Shown: positions 27,557 to 36,795, numbered from the stretch's first letter. The stretch is 64,000 nucleotides of DNA from Planococcus circulans (GCF_020023385.1 NZ_JAIQCL010000006.1:182731-246730), one strand, 5' to 3'. Notes: generated by a model from the letters alone, not told the origin. Translations and numbers: made by a program.

Positions 27557-27577
27557 AAAGAGCGCTGAGCGCCCTTT
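27557..27577 (-). terminator. Terminator after the CoA-binding protein gene
   Basis: On the minus strand AAAGGGCGC-TCA-GCGCTCTTT forms a 9-bp stem with one wobble, followed by TTC. It sits just past the stop at 27590. Confidence 0.65.
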
Positions 27578-27589
27578 AGCAGTAATGCC

Positions 27590-28003
27590 TTATTTCAGAA
27601 TGGCGTGTTCCACTTTGATGCAACGGTCCATAATGACTGTGTAACCTGCATCAGCCAAGCGATTGAATACGTCTTCATCAACTACATTTAATTGTGTCCA
27701 GAACACTGGACAATCGATTTTCATGAACTCTTCAGCGATATCTTCTAAAAACTCACTTCGCCGGAAAACATTGACGATATCCACTTTTTCTGGAATCTCA
27801 CTCAAAGAGGCGTAACTTTTTTCACCCAGCACAGTATCTGCTTGCGGATTGACTGGGATGATGCGGTAACCGGCACGTTGCATGGATTGCGAGACGATAT
27901 GGGAAGTTCGGCTCGGATTCGGACTGAGGCCAATTACAGCAATTGTTTTCGCATTGTCGAGTACGTTTTTGATTTCTTCACGGCTAGGATTGTTCAAGAT
28001 CAT
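27590..28003 (-). CDS. CoA-binding domain protein (YneT/YccU family)
   Basis: A 137-residue single Rossmann-fold protein with TIAVIGLSPNPSRTSHIVSQ, QRAGYRIIPVNPQADTVLG and IDCPVFWTQLNVV. This is the CoA-binding fold of succinyl-CoA synthetase alpha, present here as a standalone domain. The biochemical role is not established. It lies upstream of parE on the same strand, as yneT does in B. subtilis. The ATG at 28003 follows AAAGGACAGGTG. Confidence 0.85.
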   Translation of the reverse strand: MILNNPSREEIKNVLDNAKTIAVIGLSPNPSRTSHIVSQSMQRAGYRIIPVNPQADTVLGEKSYASLSEIPEKVDIVNVFRRSEFLEDIAEEFMKIDCPVFWTQLNVVDEDVFNRLADAGYTVIMDRCIKVEHAILK

Positions 28004-28130
28004 CACCTGTCCTTTTTATTCTATCATACACGAATTCGTCCTGCCTGTTGAATAATTTGCCATCTATTGTTCAAAGAACTTCAGTCATGGTAAACTGATA
28101 CTACAAAATAAGGTTGTTTTAAAGGAGTTC

Positions 28131-28724
28131 ATGATGACTATACTGCTTCCCATTCTACTCGCTTACCTGCTCGGCTCGATTCCGTCTGCCTTATGGGTCG
28201 GGAAACTATTTTACAACACGGACATCCGCACACAAGGAAGCGGAAATTTAGGCGCTACCAACACATTCCGGACCCTCGGGAAGAAAGCCGGAATTGCTGT
28301 CACGCTGCTGGATATCCTGAAAGGAACGGCTGCAACGCTGATTCCCCTCTATATCGCAACTGACATTCATCCGCTGCTGCTTGGAGTTCTTGCAGTCATT
28401 GGTCACATCTATCCGGTGTTCGCTAAATTCAAAGGCGGCAAAGCAGTTGCGACATCAGGCGGTATCCTTCTTGGCTATCAATGGCCATTGTTTATCATGG
28501 CGGTGGCAGTGCTGCTCATCGCTTTGAAGATCACGAAAATGGTGTCGTTGTCGTCTATTATCCTGGCTGTCGTTTTCATCATCTATACGACTTTTTATGG
28601 GATCTACACGGGAGATTACCTGTTTATGATTGTCATCTACATTCTGGCTTTGTTCATCATTTTCCGCCATCGTGCCAATATTTCCCGGATCCGAGCCGGA
28701 ACTGAGCCAAAAATCAACTGGTAA
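28131..28724 (+). CDS. plsY: Acyl-phosphate:glycerol-3-phosphate acyltransferase
   Basis: A 197-residue integral membrane enzyme that transfers an acyl group from acyl-phosphate to glycerol-3-phosphate, the first committed step of phospholipid synthesis. Signatures are [32 protein letters not shown] and the [13 protein letters not shown] loop. About five helices are visible. AAAGGAGTTC precedes tandem ATGs at 28131 and 28134; the second has the better spacing. It is divergent from the CoA-binding gene and followed by the YneR-type gene, as in B. subtilis. Confidence 0.95.
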   Translation: MMTILLPILLAYLLGSIPSALWVGKLFYNTDIRTQGSGNLGATNTFRTLGKKAGIAVTLLDILKGTAATLIPLYIATDIHPLLLGVLAVIGHIYPVFAKFKGGKAVATSGGILLGYQWPLFIMAVAVLLIALKITKMVSLSSIILAVVFIIYTTFYGIYTGDYLFMIVIYILALFIIFRHRANISRIRAGTEPKINW

Positions 28725-28746
28725 ACCCAGTGGAAGGACGTGTGAT

Positions 28747-29037
28747 ATGCAGATTAACATCAGTCAAGACGCACTCGATTGGTTTAAAAAAGAAATGGAA
28801 GTGGCTCCGGGAGAAGCAGTTCGCTTTTTCGTCCGCTACGGCGGTTCCAGCAAGCTGCAGCCTGGATTTTCATTGGGTGTAACCAAAGATCAGCCGTATG
28901 AAATGGCTGTCCAGGTGGAACAGGACCAAGTCACCTACTTTATTGAACAAACCGATGTCTGGTATTTTGACGGCCACAATCTACAGGTCAGCGTCAATGA
29001 TGACTTACACGAACTTGATTATTCATATACAAAATAA
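28747..29037 (+). CDS. HesB/IscA-like family protein (YneR type)
   Basis: A 96-residue protein with the HesB-like beta fold (ISQDALDWFKKEMEVAPGEAVRFFVRYGG, DQVTYFIEQTDVWYFDG, LQVSVNDDLHELDYSY). It lacks the three conserved cysteines of true IscA/SufA carriers, so Fe-S cluster binding is unlikely. GGAAGGACGTGTGAT precedes the ATG. It lies 22 bp after plsY, the same pairing as yneS-yneR in B. subtilis. Confidence 0.85.
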   Translation: MQINISQDALDWFKKEMEVAPGEAVRFFVRYGGSSKLQPGFSLGVTKDQPYEMAVQVEQDQVTYFIEQTDVWYFDGHNLQVSVNDDLHELDYSYTK

Positions 29038-29064
29038 AAAAGCATGAATAATTCATGCTTTTTT
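29036..29064. terminator. Bidirectional terminator between yneR- and yneQ-type genes
   Basis: AAAAAGCATGAAT and its complement ATTCATGCTTTTT form an almost loopless palindrome with A and T runs on both sides. It overlaps the last codons of the convergent gene at 29053. Confidence 0.8.
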
Positions 29065-29361
29065 ATTTTGCAGTTTATTCAGTTGCTCCAGTTGGCCTTC
29101 ATTTTGCAGGATTGCTTTTTGGCGATCGCCGAACAAGTCAAAATGGGGGTAATTGCCGCGCAAATCCATCCACTCACGGTGCAGACCGTACTGCTTGCCC
29201 CATGTCTCCAGCTTATCCAAGTCGCAGCAACCGACTTTGGTGACCGTACTGCATCCCGGAAAGCGCTCATCCACCCAGTAATGGGTCAAAAATGAAATCT
29301 GTCCGTTGGCGACTCCCTGTTTCCAGCGCTCCAGCTCGTCCCGCTTAATTCCGAACGCCAT
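29053..29361 (-). CDS. YneQ-like hypothetical protein
   Basis: A 102-residue small soluble protein (AFGIKRDELERWKQGVANGQ, ISFLTHYWVDERFPGCSTVTK, VGCCDLDKLETWGKQYGL). Position and sequence match the uncharacterised YneQ of Bacillus. The ATG at 29361 lies inside the 3' end of the thioesterase gene (17-bp overlap) with GCAGG upstream, suggesting translational coupling. No function is known. The conserved Cys-Cys, His and Trp residues would allow metal binding, but that is inference. Confidence 0.75.
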   Translation of the reverse strand: MAFGIKRDELERWKQGVANGQISFLTHYWVDERFPGCSTVTKVGCCDLDKLETWGKQYGLHREWMDLRGNYPHFDLFGDRQKAILQNEGQLEQLNKLQNKKA

Positions 29362-29791
29362 CGACAGCCTGCTTTTTGATCTCTTCGTATTTCTCATGCC
29401 ATTCCGGATAGATTTTCTTGATGGAAACCGGACGGAACGACTCTTTTTTGACTACTACATGCTCGGATGTTGCGGTTGCGGCAATCGCACCGTCTTCATG
29501 GACGATTTCGTAGCCGTATTTGGTCCGCAGGCGTCCGTGTTCCTCCACCCAGGTTCGGACATAGGCTTTCTGTCCATAACGGAGAGCCGCTTTATATTGA
29601 ATGGAAATATCGGTCACAGGAGACAAGTAGCCATCTTTCTCCATGCCCGCATACGTGAATCCCAAGTCTTCGATCAGTTTGGTGCGGCCGATTTCCAGCC
29701 AAATAATATAGTTGGCATGATAGACAACCCCCATTTGATCGGTTTCCGCGTAACGGATTTCTATTTCTTTTTCGCTTATGTACATGTCCAT
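29345..29791 (-). CDS. Acyl-CoA thioesterase, hot-dog fold (YneP/YbgC type)
   Basis: A 148-residue 4HBT-family protein. The active-site pattern IRYAETDQMGVVYHANYIIWLEIGRTKLI (Asp ~17 and the HANY motif) is fully conserved. Such enzymes hydrolyse acyl-CoA or acyl-ACP thioesters in the cytoplasm. AAAGAGGTGAA precedes the ATG. It lies between citB and yneQ as in B. subtilis. Confidence 0.9.
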   Translation of the reverse strand: MDMYISEKEIEIRYAETDQMGVVYHANYIIWLEIGRTKLIEDLGFTYAGMEKDGYLSPVTDISIQYKAALRYGQKAYVRTWVEEHGRLRTKYGYEIVHEDGAIAATATSEHVVVKKESFRPVSIKKIYPEWHEKYEEIKKQAVDGVRN

Positions 29792-29837
29792 TTCACCTCT
29801 TTACCAGTATACAAGATATTTCTTCTTTATATAACAG

Positions 29838-29872
29838 AAAAGGCTACCGGGAAATTTCCCGGCAGCCTTTTT
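29838..29872 (-). terminator. Terminator of the aconitase gene
   Basis: AAAAGGCTACCGGGAA and TTCCCGGCAGCCTTTT pair as a 16-bp stem with one mismatch and almost no loop. It lies downstream of citB on the minus strand and upstream of the thioesterase gene. Confidence 0.75.
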
Positions 29873-29966
29873 GTGTAGATTTTCTACATTATGAAAATAT
29901 AACTTTCAGCTGGAGACTTATTGTAAAGACTCCAGCGCCCAGATTCGATGGGAGCTTACGCTTTTC

Positions 29967-32681
29967 TTATACTTCTAACAATTTGTTGCGTAGCACCATT
30001 TGCAGGATGCCGCCGTGGCGGAAATAATCCACTTCCACTTCGGAATCGAAACGTGCCAATACTTTGAACTCAGTCACTTTACCGTCTTCAGCAGTAGCTG
30101 TAACAGTAAGGACGTCGCGTGGTTTCACGTCATCAGACAAGTTGACGCTGATGGTTTCGTGTCCAGTCAATCCAAGAGAATCTGCGCTTTCGCCGTTAAC
30201 GAATTGCAATGGCAGAACGCCCATCATTACAAGGTTTGAACGGTGAATACGCTCATAGCTTTCAGCGATGACTGTTTTGATGCCTAGAAGGAATGTACCT
30301 TTAGCAGCCCAATCACGTGAAGAGCCCATGCCGTAGTCTTTACCAGTCAAGACCACAAGTCCTGTGCCTTGTTCCTGATACTTCATGGCAGCATCGTAAA
30401 TTGCCATTGTTTCGCCAGTTGGCCAGTAAGTCGTGTAACCGCCAGTTGTTCCTGGAGCTACCTGGTTACGGATACGAATGTTGGCGAATGTTCCGCGCAT
30501 CATGACTTCGTGGTTACCGCGACGAGATCCGTAAGAGTTGAAGTTACGTGGCTCTACGCCGTTTTCACGAAGGTATAGTCCGGCTGGCGTATCTTTGCCG
30601 ATGGCACCAGCTGGTGAAATGTGGTCAGTCGTGATCGAGTCTGCGAATTTCGCAACTACGCGAAGGTCAGCCAACGGTTGGATCGGAGCCGGCTCTTTTG
30701 ATAGACCTTCAAAGAATGGCGGGTTCTGGATATAAGTTGATGTCGCATCGAACTCATACAAAGAATCGTCGTTCGTTTCAATCGCGTTCCATGCTTCGTT
30801 CTCATTGAATACGTGCTCGTATTCTTTGCGGAACAATTCTGGAGTGACTGTGTCTTTAACGACTTGTTTGATTTCTTCGGTTGATGGCCAGATGTCTTTA
30901 AAGAAGACGTCTTTGCCGTCTTTGTCTGTGCCGATCGGCTCAACTGCGAAGTCGATATCCACTGTACCAGCAAGTGCATAAGCAACAACCAGCATTGGAG
31001 ATGCCAAGTAGTTAGCTTTTACAAGCGGGTGGATGCGTCCTTCAAAGTTACGGTTACCTGACAATACAGATGAAACCAGCAAATCGTTGTCCAGAATCGC
31101 TTCTTCGATTTCAGGAAGCAATGGACCCGAGTTACCGATACATGTTGTACAGCCGTAGCCGACAAGGTTAAAGCCGATTTGGTTCATGTAATCCAACAAA
31201 CCTGAATCGTTCAAATAACCCGTAACAACTTTAGATCCCGGAGCCAATGAAGTTTTCACGTAAGCAGGTGGAGTCAATCCTCTTTCAACTGCTTTTTTCG
31301 CTACTAATCCAGCACCAAGCATTACGTATGGGTTGGAAGTGTTTGTACAAGATGTGATTGCTGCAATCGCCAAAGCACCAGTCTTCATATCAACATTTCT
31401 GCCGTCTTTGAAGTTAACTGTTGCAGTTTTTTCGATTTCAGCTGCATCAAGTGCAAAACCGTGTGGTCCTTCTTCGCCAGTTACAGCTTTGTTGAACTCA
31501 GGTTTCATTTGAGATAAAGGAATCAAATCCTGTGGACGTTTCGGTCCTGCAAGGTTTGGTTCGATTTCAGAAAGGTCGATTTCCACAAGGTCTGTGTAGA
31601 TCGGATCTTCGTTCTCAACAGTGAAGAACATATCGTTTTCCTGCAAATACTTCTTGGTTACAGCGATTTGTTCTGCATCACGTGCAGTCAAACGCATGTA
31701 ATCAAGTGCTTCGTCGTCAACTGGGAAGAATCCGCAAGTTGCGCCGTATTCTGGAGCCATGTTGGCAATTGTTGCACGGTCAGCAAGCGGCAATGTTGTA
31801 ACGCCAGGGCCGAAGAACTCAACGAATTTACCAACTACGCCTTTTTTACGCAATGTTTGAGTGACTTTTAACGCCAAATCGGTAGCAGTTGCACCGTTTG
31901 GAAGTTCGCCAGTCATTTTAACTCCGATAACTTCTGGAATTGGGAAGTAAGAAGGCTGTCCGAGCATGCCAGCTTCAGCTTCGATGCCGCCAACGCCCCA
32001 TCCAAGAACACCGATTCCGTTGATCATTGTCGTATGTGAATCTGTTCCGACCAATGTATCAGGGAATGTTTCGAATGTACCATCTGCATTTTCAACTGCA
32101 TGGACAACGTTTGCCAAGTATTCAAGGTTTACCTGGTGAACGATACCAGTTGCAGGTGGAACCGCACGGTAGTTATCATAAGCTTTTTGAGCCCAGCTAA
32201 GGAACTGGTAACGCTCAGCGTTACGATCGAATTCAAGTTCCATATTGATGCGAAGTGCATCTTCTGTTCCATAGTTATCAACCTGTACAGAGTGGTCAAT
32301 TACAAGATCCACTGGAATTTCAGGGTTGATTTTGTTCGGGTCTCCACCCATTTCAGCCATTGCTGAACGAAGTGCAGCCAAATCGACGACTACTGGTACG
32401 CCAGTGAAATCCTGAAGGATAACGCGTGAAGGCTTGAATGGAACTTCTGCCTCTTTGTTGGCATCTTTGCCCCATTTTGCTAATTCTTCAACGTGCTCGT
32501 CTTTGATCACATATCCGTCATGCTGACGCAATACGGATTCCAATAGAACTTTAATTGAATAAGGGAGGCGTGATACTTTAGCGACTCCTGCTTCTTCTAA
32601 TGCTGCTAAACGATAATAGTTATACGTTTTGCCATTTAGCTCAAAAGAAGTGCGGCTGTTGTGCAAACTGCTCTTTGCCAT
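29967..32681 (-). CDS. acnA: Aconitate hydratase
   Basis: A 904-residue TCA-cycle enzyme (Bacillus CitB) that interconverts citrate and isocitrate through a [4Fe-4S] cluster. Cluster cysteines appear in [10 protein letters not shown] and [41 protein letters not shown] and the swivelling C-terminal domain ([27 protein letters not shown]) are typical. The start at 32681 follows TCAAAGGAGGAACACACA; the upstream in-frame extension lies in the promoter region. Bacterial homologues can also bind RNA when iron is low. Confidence 0.96.
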   Translation of the reverse strand: MAKSSLHNSRTSFELNGKTYNYYRLAALEEAGVAKVSRLPYSIKVLLESVLRQHDGYVIKDEHVEELAKWGKDANKEAEVPFKPSRVILQDFTGVPVVVDLAALRSAMAEMGGDPNKINPEIPVDLVIDHSVQVDNYGTEDALRINMELEFDRNAERYQFLSWAQKAYDNYRAVPPATGIVHQVNLEYLANVVHAVENADGTFETFPDTLVGTDSHTTMINGIGVLGWGVGGIEAEAGMLGQPSYFPIPEVIGVKMTGELPNGATATDLALKVTQTLRKKGVVGKFVEFFGPGVTTLPLADRATIANMAPEYGATCGFFPVDDEALDYMRLTARDAEQIAVTKKYLQENDMFFTVENEDPIYTDLVEIDLSEIEPNLAGPKRPQDLIPLSQMKPEFNKAVTGEEGPHGFALDAAEIEKTATVNFKDGRNVDMKTGALAIAAITSCTNTSNPYVMLGAGLVAKKAVERGLTPPAYVKTSLAPGSKVVTGYLNDSGLLDYMNQIGFNLVGYGCTTCIGNSGPLLPEIEEAILDNDLLVSSVLSGNRNFEGRIHPLVKANYLASPMLVVAYALAGTVDIDFAVEPIGTDKDGKDVFFKDIWPSTEEIKQVVKDTVTPELFRKEYEHVFNENEAWNAIETNDDSLYEFDATSTYIQNPPFFEGLSKEPAPIQPLADLRVVAKFADSITTDHISPAGAIGKDTPAGLYLRENGVEPRNFNSYGSRRGNHEVMMRGTFANIRIRNQVAPGTTGGYTTYWPTGETMAIYDAAMKYQEQGTGLVVLTGKDYGMGSSRDWAAKGTFLLGIKTVIAESYERIHRSNLVMMGVLPLQFVNGESADSLGLTGHETISVNLSDDVKPRDVLTVTATAEDGKVTEFKVLARFDSEVEVDYFRHGGILQMVLRNKLLEV

Positions 32682-32741
32682 TTGTGTGTTCCTCCTTTGA
32701 ATCTTCTGAAAAGGCTCGTGACAGCGCTTTTCTCCTCTTCC

Positions 32742-32770
32742 ATCATACCGAAAGTGGGAGCATAAGTAAA
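32742..32770 (-). promoter_or_regulatory. Sigma-A promoter of the aconitase gene
   Basis: On the minus strand TTTACT (32770-32765) and TATGAT (32747-32742) are 17 bp apart, about 60 bp upstream of the ATG. A nearby dyad, TTATCACAATGTATAA, lies upstream of the -35 and could be an operator. Confidence 0.55.
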
Positions 32771-32822
32771 TTACATTAAAATTATACATTGTGATAAGTT
32801 TTTCGAATGACTATTCTGCGAA

Positions 32823-33314
32823 TCAATCGAGTTTGCTTAATGTCTTTTCCAGCTGCTTGAAATGCCGCTTTTCATGCAATCCGACAAATGGAAACCATTG
32901 AAAGAGCGGCACTTTTCCAAACACCGGATGATCCATCGATTTCTGTTTTAACTGTTCAGAGCTGGCGCTTGCATACACTTCATACAATAAATTATGTGAA
33001 GCGTTCAAACGCTCTTTCATCTCTTCGAGCGTAACGAATTCTTCAGTCGGCACCACATGTTTCGGTGCCTTCACTTTGAACGACCGGCTGACAGTCAACC
33101 CAATCGGTTTTTTGATCGATTTGTGGCTGTCTTCTTTCGTGAGTTCGTGGGACACCCCCCTCGCAATGGTTTTTTCCATTAATTGAAGATGATCCAGAAT
33201 TTGAATTGGCGACCATTCTTCTGCTGACGGTTTTTGGTTCAGTTTTTCGTCACTCAACCCCTCTACTGCCTGAAGAATCTGGTTTCTGATTTTTGCGTTG
33301 TCTTCTTTGAACAT
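32823..33314 (-). CDS. DinB-like (DinB_2) four-helix protein
   Basis: A 163-residue helical protein of the DinB/YfiT superfamily, not the DNA polymerase. The metal-site histidines appear in EWSPIQILDHLQLMEKTIARG and the C-terminal FPFVGLHEKRHFKQLEKTL. These proteins are often thiol-dependent transferases; the substrate is unknown. I place the start at 33314 (MFKEDNAKIRNQ) after GAAGGTGGATATTGAG; an in-frame ATG at 33332 gives six more residues. It is monocistronic. Confidence 0.82.
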   Translation of the reverse strand: MFKEDNAKIRNQILQAVEGLSDEKLNQKPSAEEWSPIQILDHLQLMEKTIARGVSHELTKEDSHKSIKKPIGLTVSRSFKVKAPKHVVPTEEFVTLEEMKERLNASHNLLYEVYASASSEQLKQKSMDHPVFGKVPLFQWFPFVGLHEKRHFKQLEKTLSKLD

Positions 33315-33538
33315 CTCAATATCCACCTTCATTTCATCTAAATGCCTATCTCTATTAACATACCCTAATCTATCCGAATTATATACATGAAAGACAACAC
33401 ATTCTGCCTTGTCACCACAGCTTTCCGATAGCCAGAATCGGCAGTTTTCTCCGGTCTTGCCTAATAAGGGAAAATACGTTCTATTTGACTGAATTAATGG
33501 TATAATTTAAGGAAATTCCTTAGAAGAGGTGACGCACG

Positions 33539-34399
33539 ATGCCTTACGGTTATGAGAAATTCCGGTTGGACAACGGCATAAGCCCGAACACGGTTGTCCA
33601 TGAAGTCCAATTGATCCGCTCGCTCTTCGCTTTTCTTCGGCATACCTATAAAAAACCGGTGGAGCCGCATGACATCCGCCCTTCCGATATCCAGCAGTTC
33701 TTGCAGGATCAGCATGCATCCGGCATTAAAGACAGCACCTTGAACCGAAAACTGATCTATATCAGAAGATGGTTTGATTATATGTGGCAGATCGGACGCA
33801 TTCCGAACGATTTCATGCCTAAATTTAAATTCAGTGAAAAACTTGATTTGACACCTTCCGATATCTATTTGGACTATGAAGACCTATTGAAGAAAAAAGA
33901 CGCCGTACTTGAGGCGGATCATTTATCATTGAATGCCAAGATCCTCTATATCCTATATTTGCGCGGGCTTCGGCTGCGCGATATGGTGGCCATCGATGTG
34001 GATAATTTTGATGATCGCAATGGAAAACTGGCATTGGTGGTCGAAAAGAAAGACGGTTATCAATGTCTCCTGAAATTTTCGGACAAGGAGATTCCAGTCA
34101 TGCTTGACGGGATTGAACGCGCCGTATTCCGTGGCACGCCATATTTGCTGTCGTCCAAAGTGAAAAACGAATACACGATGTTCCAGATGGGATCATTGTC
34201 TGATTACACTGAAGCGCTTTCCGCTTTTGTCGGCATGCCGATGCGATCCGGTGATATCCGTTTCGCTTATGTCCACTACCTCTATTCTGTTGAGCACAAA
34301 AATCTTGAGGAAATCCAGGAAATTCTGGGTGTCTCGCTCGACTCGGCATCACGTATCCTTAAGGATTCCTTGGTTCGCCTGAAAAGAGGTTCACATTAA
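33539..34399 (+). CDS. Tyrosine-recombinase-fold protein lacking the catalytic tyrosine
   Basis: A 286-residue protein with the phage-integrase SAM-like DNA-binding domain (about 1-95) and a catalytic-type domain (~105-280). Arg145 in LYLRGLRLRDMV matches the first catalytic Arg, and GDIRFAYVHYLYS (Arg241) the second. The His of HxxR is lost, the LGH motif is LGV (263-265), and no tyrosine occurs in the C-terminal segment SLDSASRILKDSLVRLKRG. It is therefore unlikely to recombine DNA and may be a DNA-binding protein. GAAGAGGTGACGCACG precedes the ATG. No phage genes surround it. Confidence 0.75.
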   Translation: MPYGYEKFRLDNGISPNTVVHEVQLIRSLFAFLRHTYKKPVEPHDIRPSDIQQFLQDQHASGIKDSTLNRKLIYIRRWFDYMWQIGRIPNDFMPKFKFSEKLDLTPSDIYLDYEDLLKKKDAVLEADHLSLNAKILYILYLRGLRLRDMVAIDVDNFDDRNGKLALVVEKKDGYQCLLKFSDKEIPVMLDGIERAVFRGTPYLLSSKVKNEYTMFQMGSLSDYTEALSAFVGMPMRSGDIRFAYVHYLYSVEHKNLEEIQEILGVSLDSASRILKDSLVRLKRGSH

Positions 34400-34436
34400 A
34401 ACAGCCTGTCCCGGAATATCGGGACAGGCTGTTTTT
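34398..34436 (+). terminator. Strong terminator after the recombinase-like gene
   Basis: AAAACAGCCTGTCCCG pairs perfectly with CGGGACAGGCTGTTTT over a 6-nt loop and runs into T5. Confidence 0.9.
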
Positions 34437-34445
34437 GGTTTCCGG

Positions 34446-34553
34446 TCATAAGAAAAAACCGAAATCCAAAGCAAAATTGAAAATGAGCAAAGTATGGATC
34501 ACCACAAAAATCATTGCTTGCCGATCTAGTTTCTCTACGTTTTCATATTGCAT
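34446..34553 (-). CDS. Small membrane protein, 35 aa
   Basis: An ATG at 34553 with GAAGGGGTGGTCCTG upstream opens 35 codons: a polar start (QYENVEKLDRQ) and one hydrophobic helix (AMIFVVIHTLLIFNFALDFGFFL). A near-consensus promoter lies 32 bp upstream and the gene backs onto a terminator, so expression looks deliberate. I do not recognise the family. Confidence 0.6.
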   Translation of the reverse strand: MQYENVEKLDRQAMIFVVIHTLLIFNFALDFGFFL

Positions 34554-34584
34554 CAGGACCACCCCTTCTTTATATAATAGTCTG

Positions 34585-34613
34585 ATTATACTGAAAACTA
34601 AGTCCTATGGCAA
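34585..34613 (-). promoter_or_regulatory. Sigma-A promoter of the 35-aa membrane protein gene
   Basis: On the minus strand TTGCCA (34613-34608) is 17 bp from a perfect TATAAT (34590-34585). Confidence 0.75.
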
Positions 34614-34678
34614 GGATTGTTGCTTTCAGTAAGGAATGATTTAGGTTTATAATCAAGAAAAGGATTGGAGTGGATCAC

Positions 34679-35221
34679 ATGAAAAAAGCATTGTTGGTTG
34701 TCGATTACACTGTGGATTTTGTTGCGGATGACGGAGCACTGACTTGCGGAAAGCCTGGACAGGCGATTGAAGAAACGATTTGCAGACTGACAGAGGAATT
34801 TCTAACCGAGAAAGAACTGGTGGTAATGCCGGTCGATCTGCATGAAAAAACCAATGCATTCCATCCGGAGGCAAAACTTTTTCCTCCTCATAATATAAGA
34901 GGGACTGCTGGAAGAGAGCTTTACGGCCGCCTTGCGGAAGTCTATAAAGCGAATGCTGACCACATCATCTGGATGGACAAAACGAGGTACAGCGCATTTG
35001 CCGGCACCAACCTGGAGCTGCTGTTGAGTGAACGGAATATTAAGGAATTGCACATTGTTGGCGTCTGTACGGACATCTGCGTACTGCATACGGCAGTCGA
35101 TGCCTACAACAAAGGTTACAAAATTTTCATCCATGAAAAAGGCGTTGCCAGCTTCGATCAGGCAGGCCACGACTGGGCTCTGCGGCACTTCACTACAACC
35201 TTAGGCGCACAAGTTTTATAA
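34679..35221 (+). CDS. pncA: Nicotinamidase
   Basis: A 180-residue isochorismatase-superfamily amidase. ALLVVDYTVDFVADDGALTCG (Asp ~9), WMDKTRYSAFAGTNL (Lys) and VGVCTDICVLHTAVDAYNKGY (nucleophilic Cys) give the catalytic triad. VMPVDLHEKTNAFHPE holds metal-binding residues as in PncA. The enzyme deamidates nicotinamide to nicotinate for NAD salvage. AAAGGATTGGAGTGGATCAC precedes the ATG at 34679. It is monocistronic. Confidence 0.88.
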   Translation: MKKALLVVDYTVDFVADDGALTCGKPGQAIEETICRLTEEFLTEKELVVMPVDLHEKTNAFHPEAKLFPPHNIRGTAGRELYGRLAEVYKANADHIIWMDKTRYSAFAGTNLELLLSERNIKELHIVGVCTDICVLHTAVDAYNKGYKIFIHEKGVASFDQAGHDWALRHFTTTLGAQVL

Positions 35222-35313
35222 TTTTTTTGCCCGTTTATGTTTCAAATGTCCTGAATCTGGTTATACCTAGAGTGTAGCAATTATTCATTACATTCGAAAA
35301 GGAGCTGGAAAAA

Positions 35314-35574
35314 ATGGGTATTATTTTATATTTGATTATGGGTGGTATCATCGGTTGGATCGCGGGTATGATTCTTGGTAAAGATGTACCTGGCGGCATT
35401 ATCGGGAACATCATTGCAGGTATCGTAGGTGCTTGGTTAGGTGGATTGATTCTTGGAGACCTAGGTCCAGTCGTTTGGGGCGTAGCTATTATCCCAGCAT
35501 TAATCGGTGCTTTGATCTTTGTATTCGTTCTTAGCCTGATTATGGGATCTATGAGAAAAGGCCGGAGAGCCTAA
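35314..35574 (+). CDS. GlsB/YeaQ/YmgE-family stress membrane protein
   Basis: An 86-residue, three-helix membrane protein with the glycine-zipper pattern of the transglycosylase-associated family (MGGIIGWIAGMILGKDVPGG, IIGNIIAGIVGAWLGGLILG). A short basic tail (MRKGRRA) ends it. Family members are stress-induced and include GlsB, which anchors Asp23-type proteins. AAAAGGAGCTGGAAAAA precedes the ATG. It is monocistronic with a bidirectional terminator. Confidence 0.88.
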   Translation: MGIILYLIMGGIIGWIAGMILGKDVPGGIIGNIIAGIVGAWLGGLILGDLGPVVWGVAIIPALIGALIFVFVLSLIMGSMRKGRRA

Positions 35575-35575
35575 T

Positions 35576-35606
35576 AAAAAAGAGTGGACAATGTCCACTC
35601 TTTTTT
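35576..35606. terminator. Bidirectional terminator after the GlsB-like gene
   Basis: AAAAAAGAGTGGACA and TGTCCACTCTTTTTT form a perfect 15-bp stem with a single-base loop centre, with A and T runs on each side. It separates convergent genes. Confidence 0.88.
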
Positions 35607-35612
35607 TTGCGT

Positions 35613-36251
35613 TCAATTGTATTCTTCTTCATACACATTGTAATAATGCAACACGTCAGCGACATACTCTTCACTATGATTATACTGGAAAATTGCGCTT
35701 TCCAAGTCCCCTTCGGCGGCACCATTCTGTGACAGGTAATTCGCAGCGCTGTACAAGGCATCCGTTAAATTATAGGGATCCGCAATGCCATCTCCGTTGC
35801 CGTCGACTCCATAACCTCCATAATAGGCAATCACATCAAGGTTTGTCTTATCTTCTTCACTGATTTCCCCTTGGCCTTTTCCCGAGCAGGTCGGATGGCT
35901 CCACCCCACAAAAGTGCAGGGCATAAACTGAAGATGCCCTTCTGCTCCCACTGGAGACAACAATGGATCCATTCTCGAAAACCTTGTTTCAACCCGGTGA
36001 TGGGCAGCGAGTAAAGTCCAGGGAATGCTGTAGGCATCTGACGCTTCTTTATAGAGCGGAATGTATTCTTCCGGAACTTCCAGCTCCACTAAGTGGCTGG
36101 GTGCTTCTTTGATGGTATCGAATACCGAAGCGGAATTGACCATCGCGAAAACAAGGATTCCGATTGTCATCGTGACTATAGCCGCCGGTACAAAAAGAAT
36201 CAGGCAACCAATCTTACGCTTCCACCTAATTGGTAATTTTTTCTTTTTCAT
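35613..36251 (-). CDS. Membrane-anchored lysozyme-like / lytic transglycosylase domain protein
   Basis: A 212-residue protein with a basic N-terminus, one anchor helix (IGCLILFVPAAIVTMTIGILVFAMV) and an extracytoplasmic SLT-type domain. SIPWTLLAAHHRVETRFSRM supplies the catalytic Glu (~85), followed by SPVGAEGHLQFMPCTFVGW, a variant of the usual GAxGPMQFMP motif. DVIAYYGGYGVDGNGDGIADPYNLTDAL and AIFQYNHSEEYVADVL complete the fold. It probably cleaves peptidoglycan. GGTGTGGAGAA precedes the ATG. No conjugation genes are nearby. Confidence 0.82.
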   Translation of the reverse strand: MKKKKLPIRWKRKIGCLILFVPAAIVTMTIGILVFAMVNSASVFDTIKEAPSHLVELEVPEEYIPLYKEASDAYSIPWTLLAAHHRVETRFSRMDPLLSPVGAEGHLQFMPCTFVGWSHPTCSGKGQGEISEEDKTNLDVIAYYGGYGVDGNGDGIADPYNLTDALYSAANYLSQNGAAEGDLESAIFQYNHSEEYVADVLHYYNVYEEEYN

Positions 36252-36405
36252 TTCTCCACACCTATTTTTTATTTGTTTAAGTGTAGCATAAACTTTATTT
36301 TATTGCCGTTTCCTGATGAATAGCCGGCAATCTAAAACCCAATTCGTCTACTATATTAAATTTCTTATGATATGATTAACTAGTTGAAAACAGGAGGTGA
36401 GTTAT

Positions 36406-36795
36406 ATGTGGGAAGACTTTAAAAAATTCGCGTTGAAGGGGAATGTCCTTGACCTTGCTGTAGCAGTAGTCATTGGCGCCGCTTTCGGTAAAGTGGTTTC
36501 TTCTTTGGTGGAAGATATCATCATGCCGGTTGTCGGAATTTTGGTCGGTGGAATCAGTGTGGAGAATTGGAGTTATACGTTCAATGATGTTGTTTTGAAC
36601 TATGGCCTATTTATCCAATCCATTATCGACTTTTTCATCATTGCTTTCTCGATTTTCATGGTTATCCGCATCTTCACCAAGATGAAACGCAAAAAAGACA
36701 TACCTGCCGACGAAGAGCCGGAAGTGCTGGACAAAACCCAGGAAATCCTTCTCGAAATCAGAGATCTTTTGGGCAAAGAAAAAACCGGTCTATGA
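36406..36795 (+). CDS. mscL: Large-conductance mechanosensitive channel
   Basis: A 129-residue MscL: the N-terminal amphipathic helix WEDFKKFALKGNVLDLAVAV, first helix VVIGAAFGKVVSSLVEDIIMPVVG and second helix FIQSIIDFFIIAFSIFMVI, then a charged cytoplasmic tail. It opens under membrane tension in hypo-osmotic shock. The ATG at 36406 lies eight bases after CAGGAGG; the GTG at 36397 overlaps that site. Its stop lies within a terminator stem. Confidence 0.95.
   Translation: MWEDFKKFALKGNVLDLAVAVVIGAAFGKVVSSLVEDIIMPVVGILVGGISVENWSYTFNDVVLNYGLFIQSIIDFFIIAFSIFMVIRIFTKMKRKKDIPADEEPEVLDKTQEILLEIRDLLGKEKTGL

Noticed and set aside
32775..32800. CcpC-type box (ATAA-N7-TTAT) at the aconitase promoter
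   Set aside because: The dyad present is TTAT-N8-ATAA, opposite in order and one base too long.
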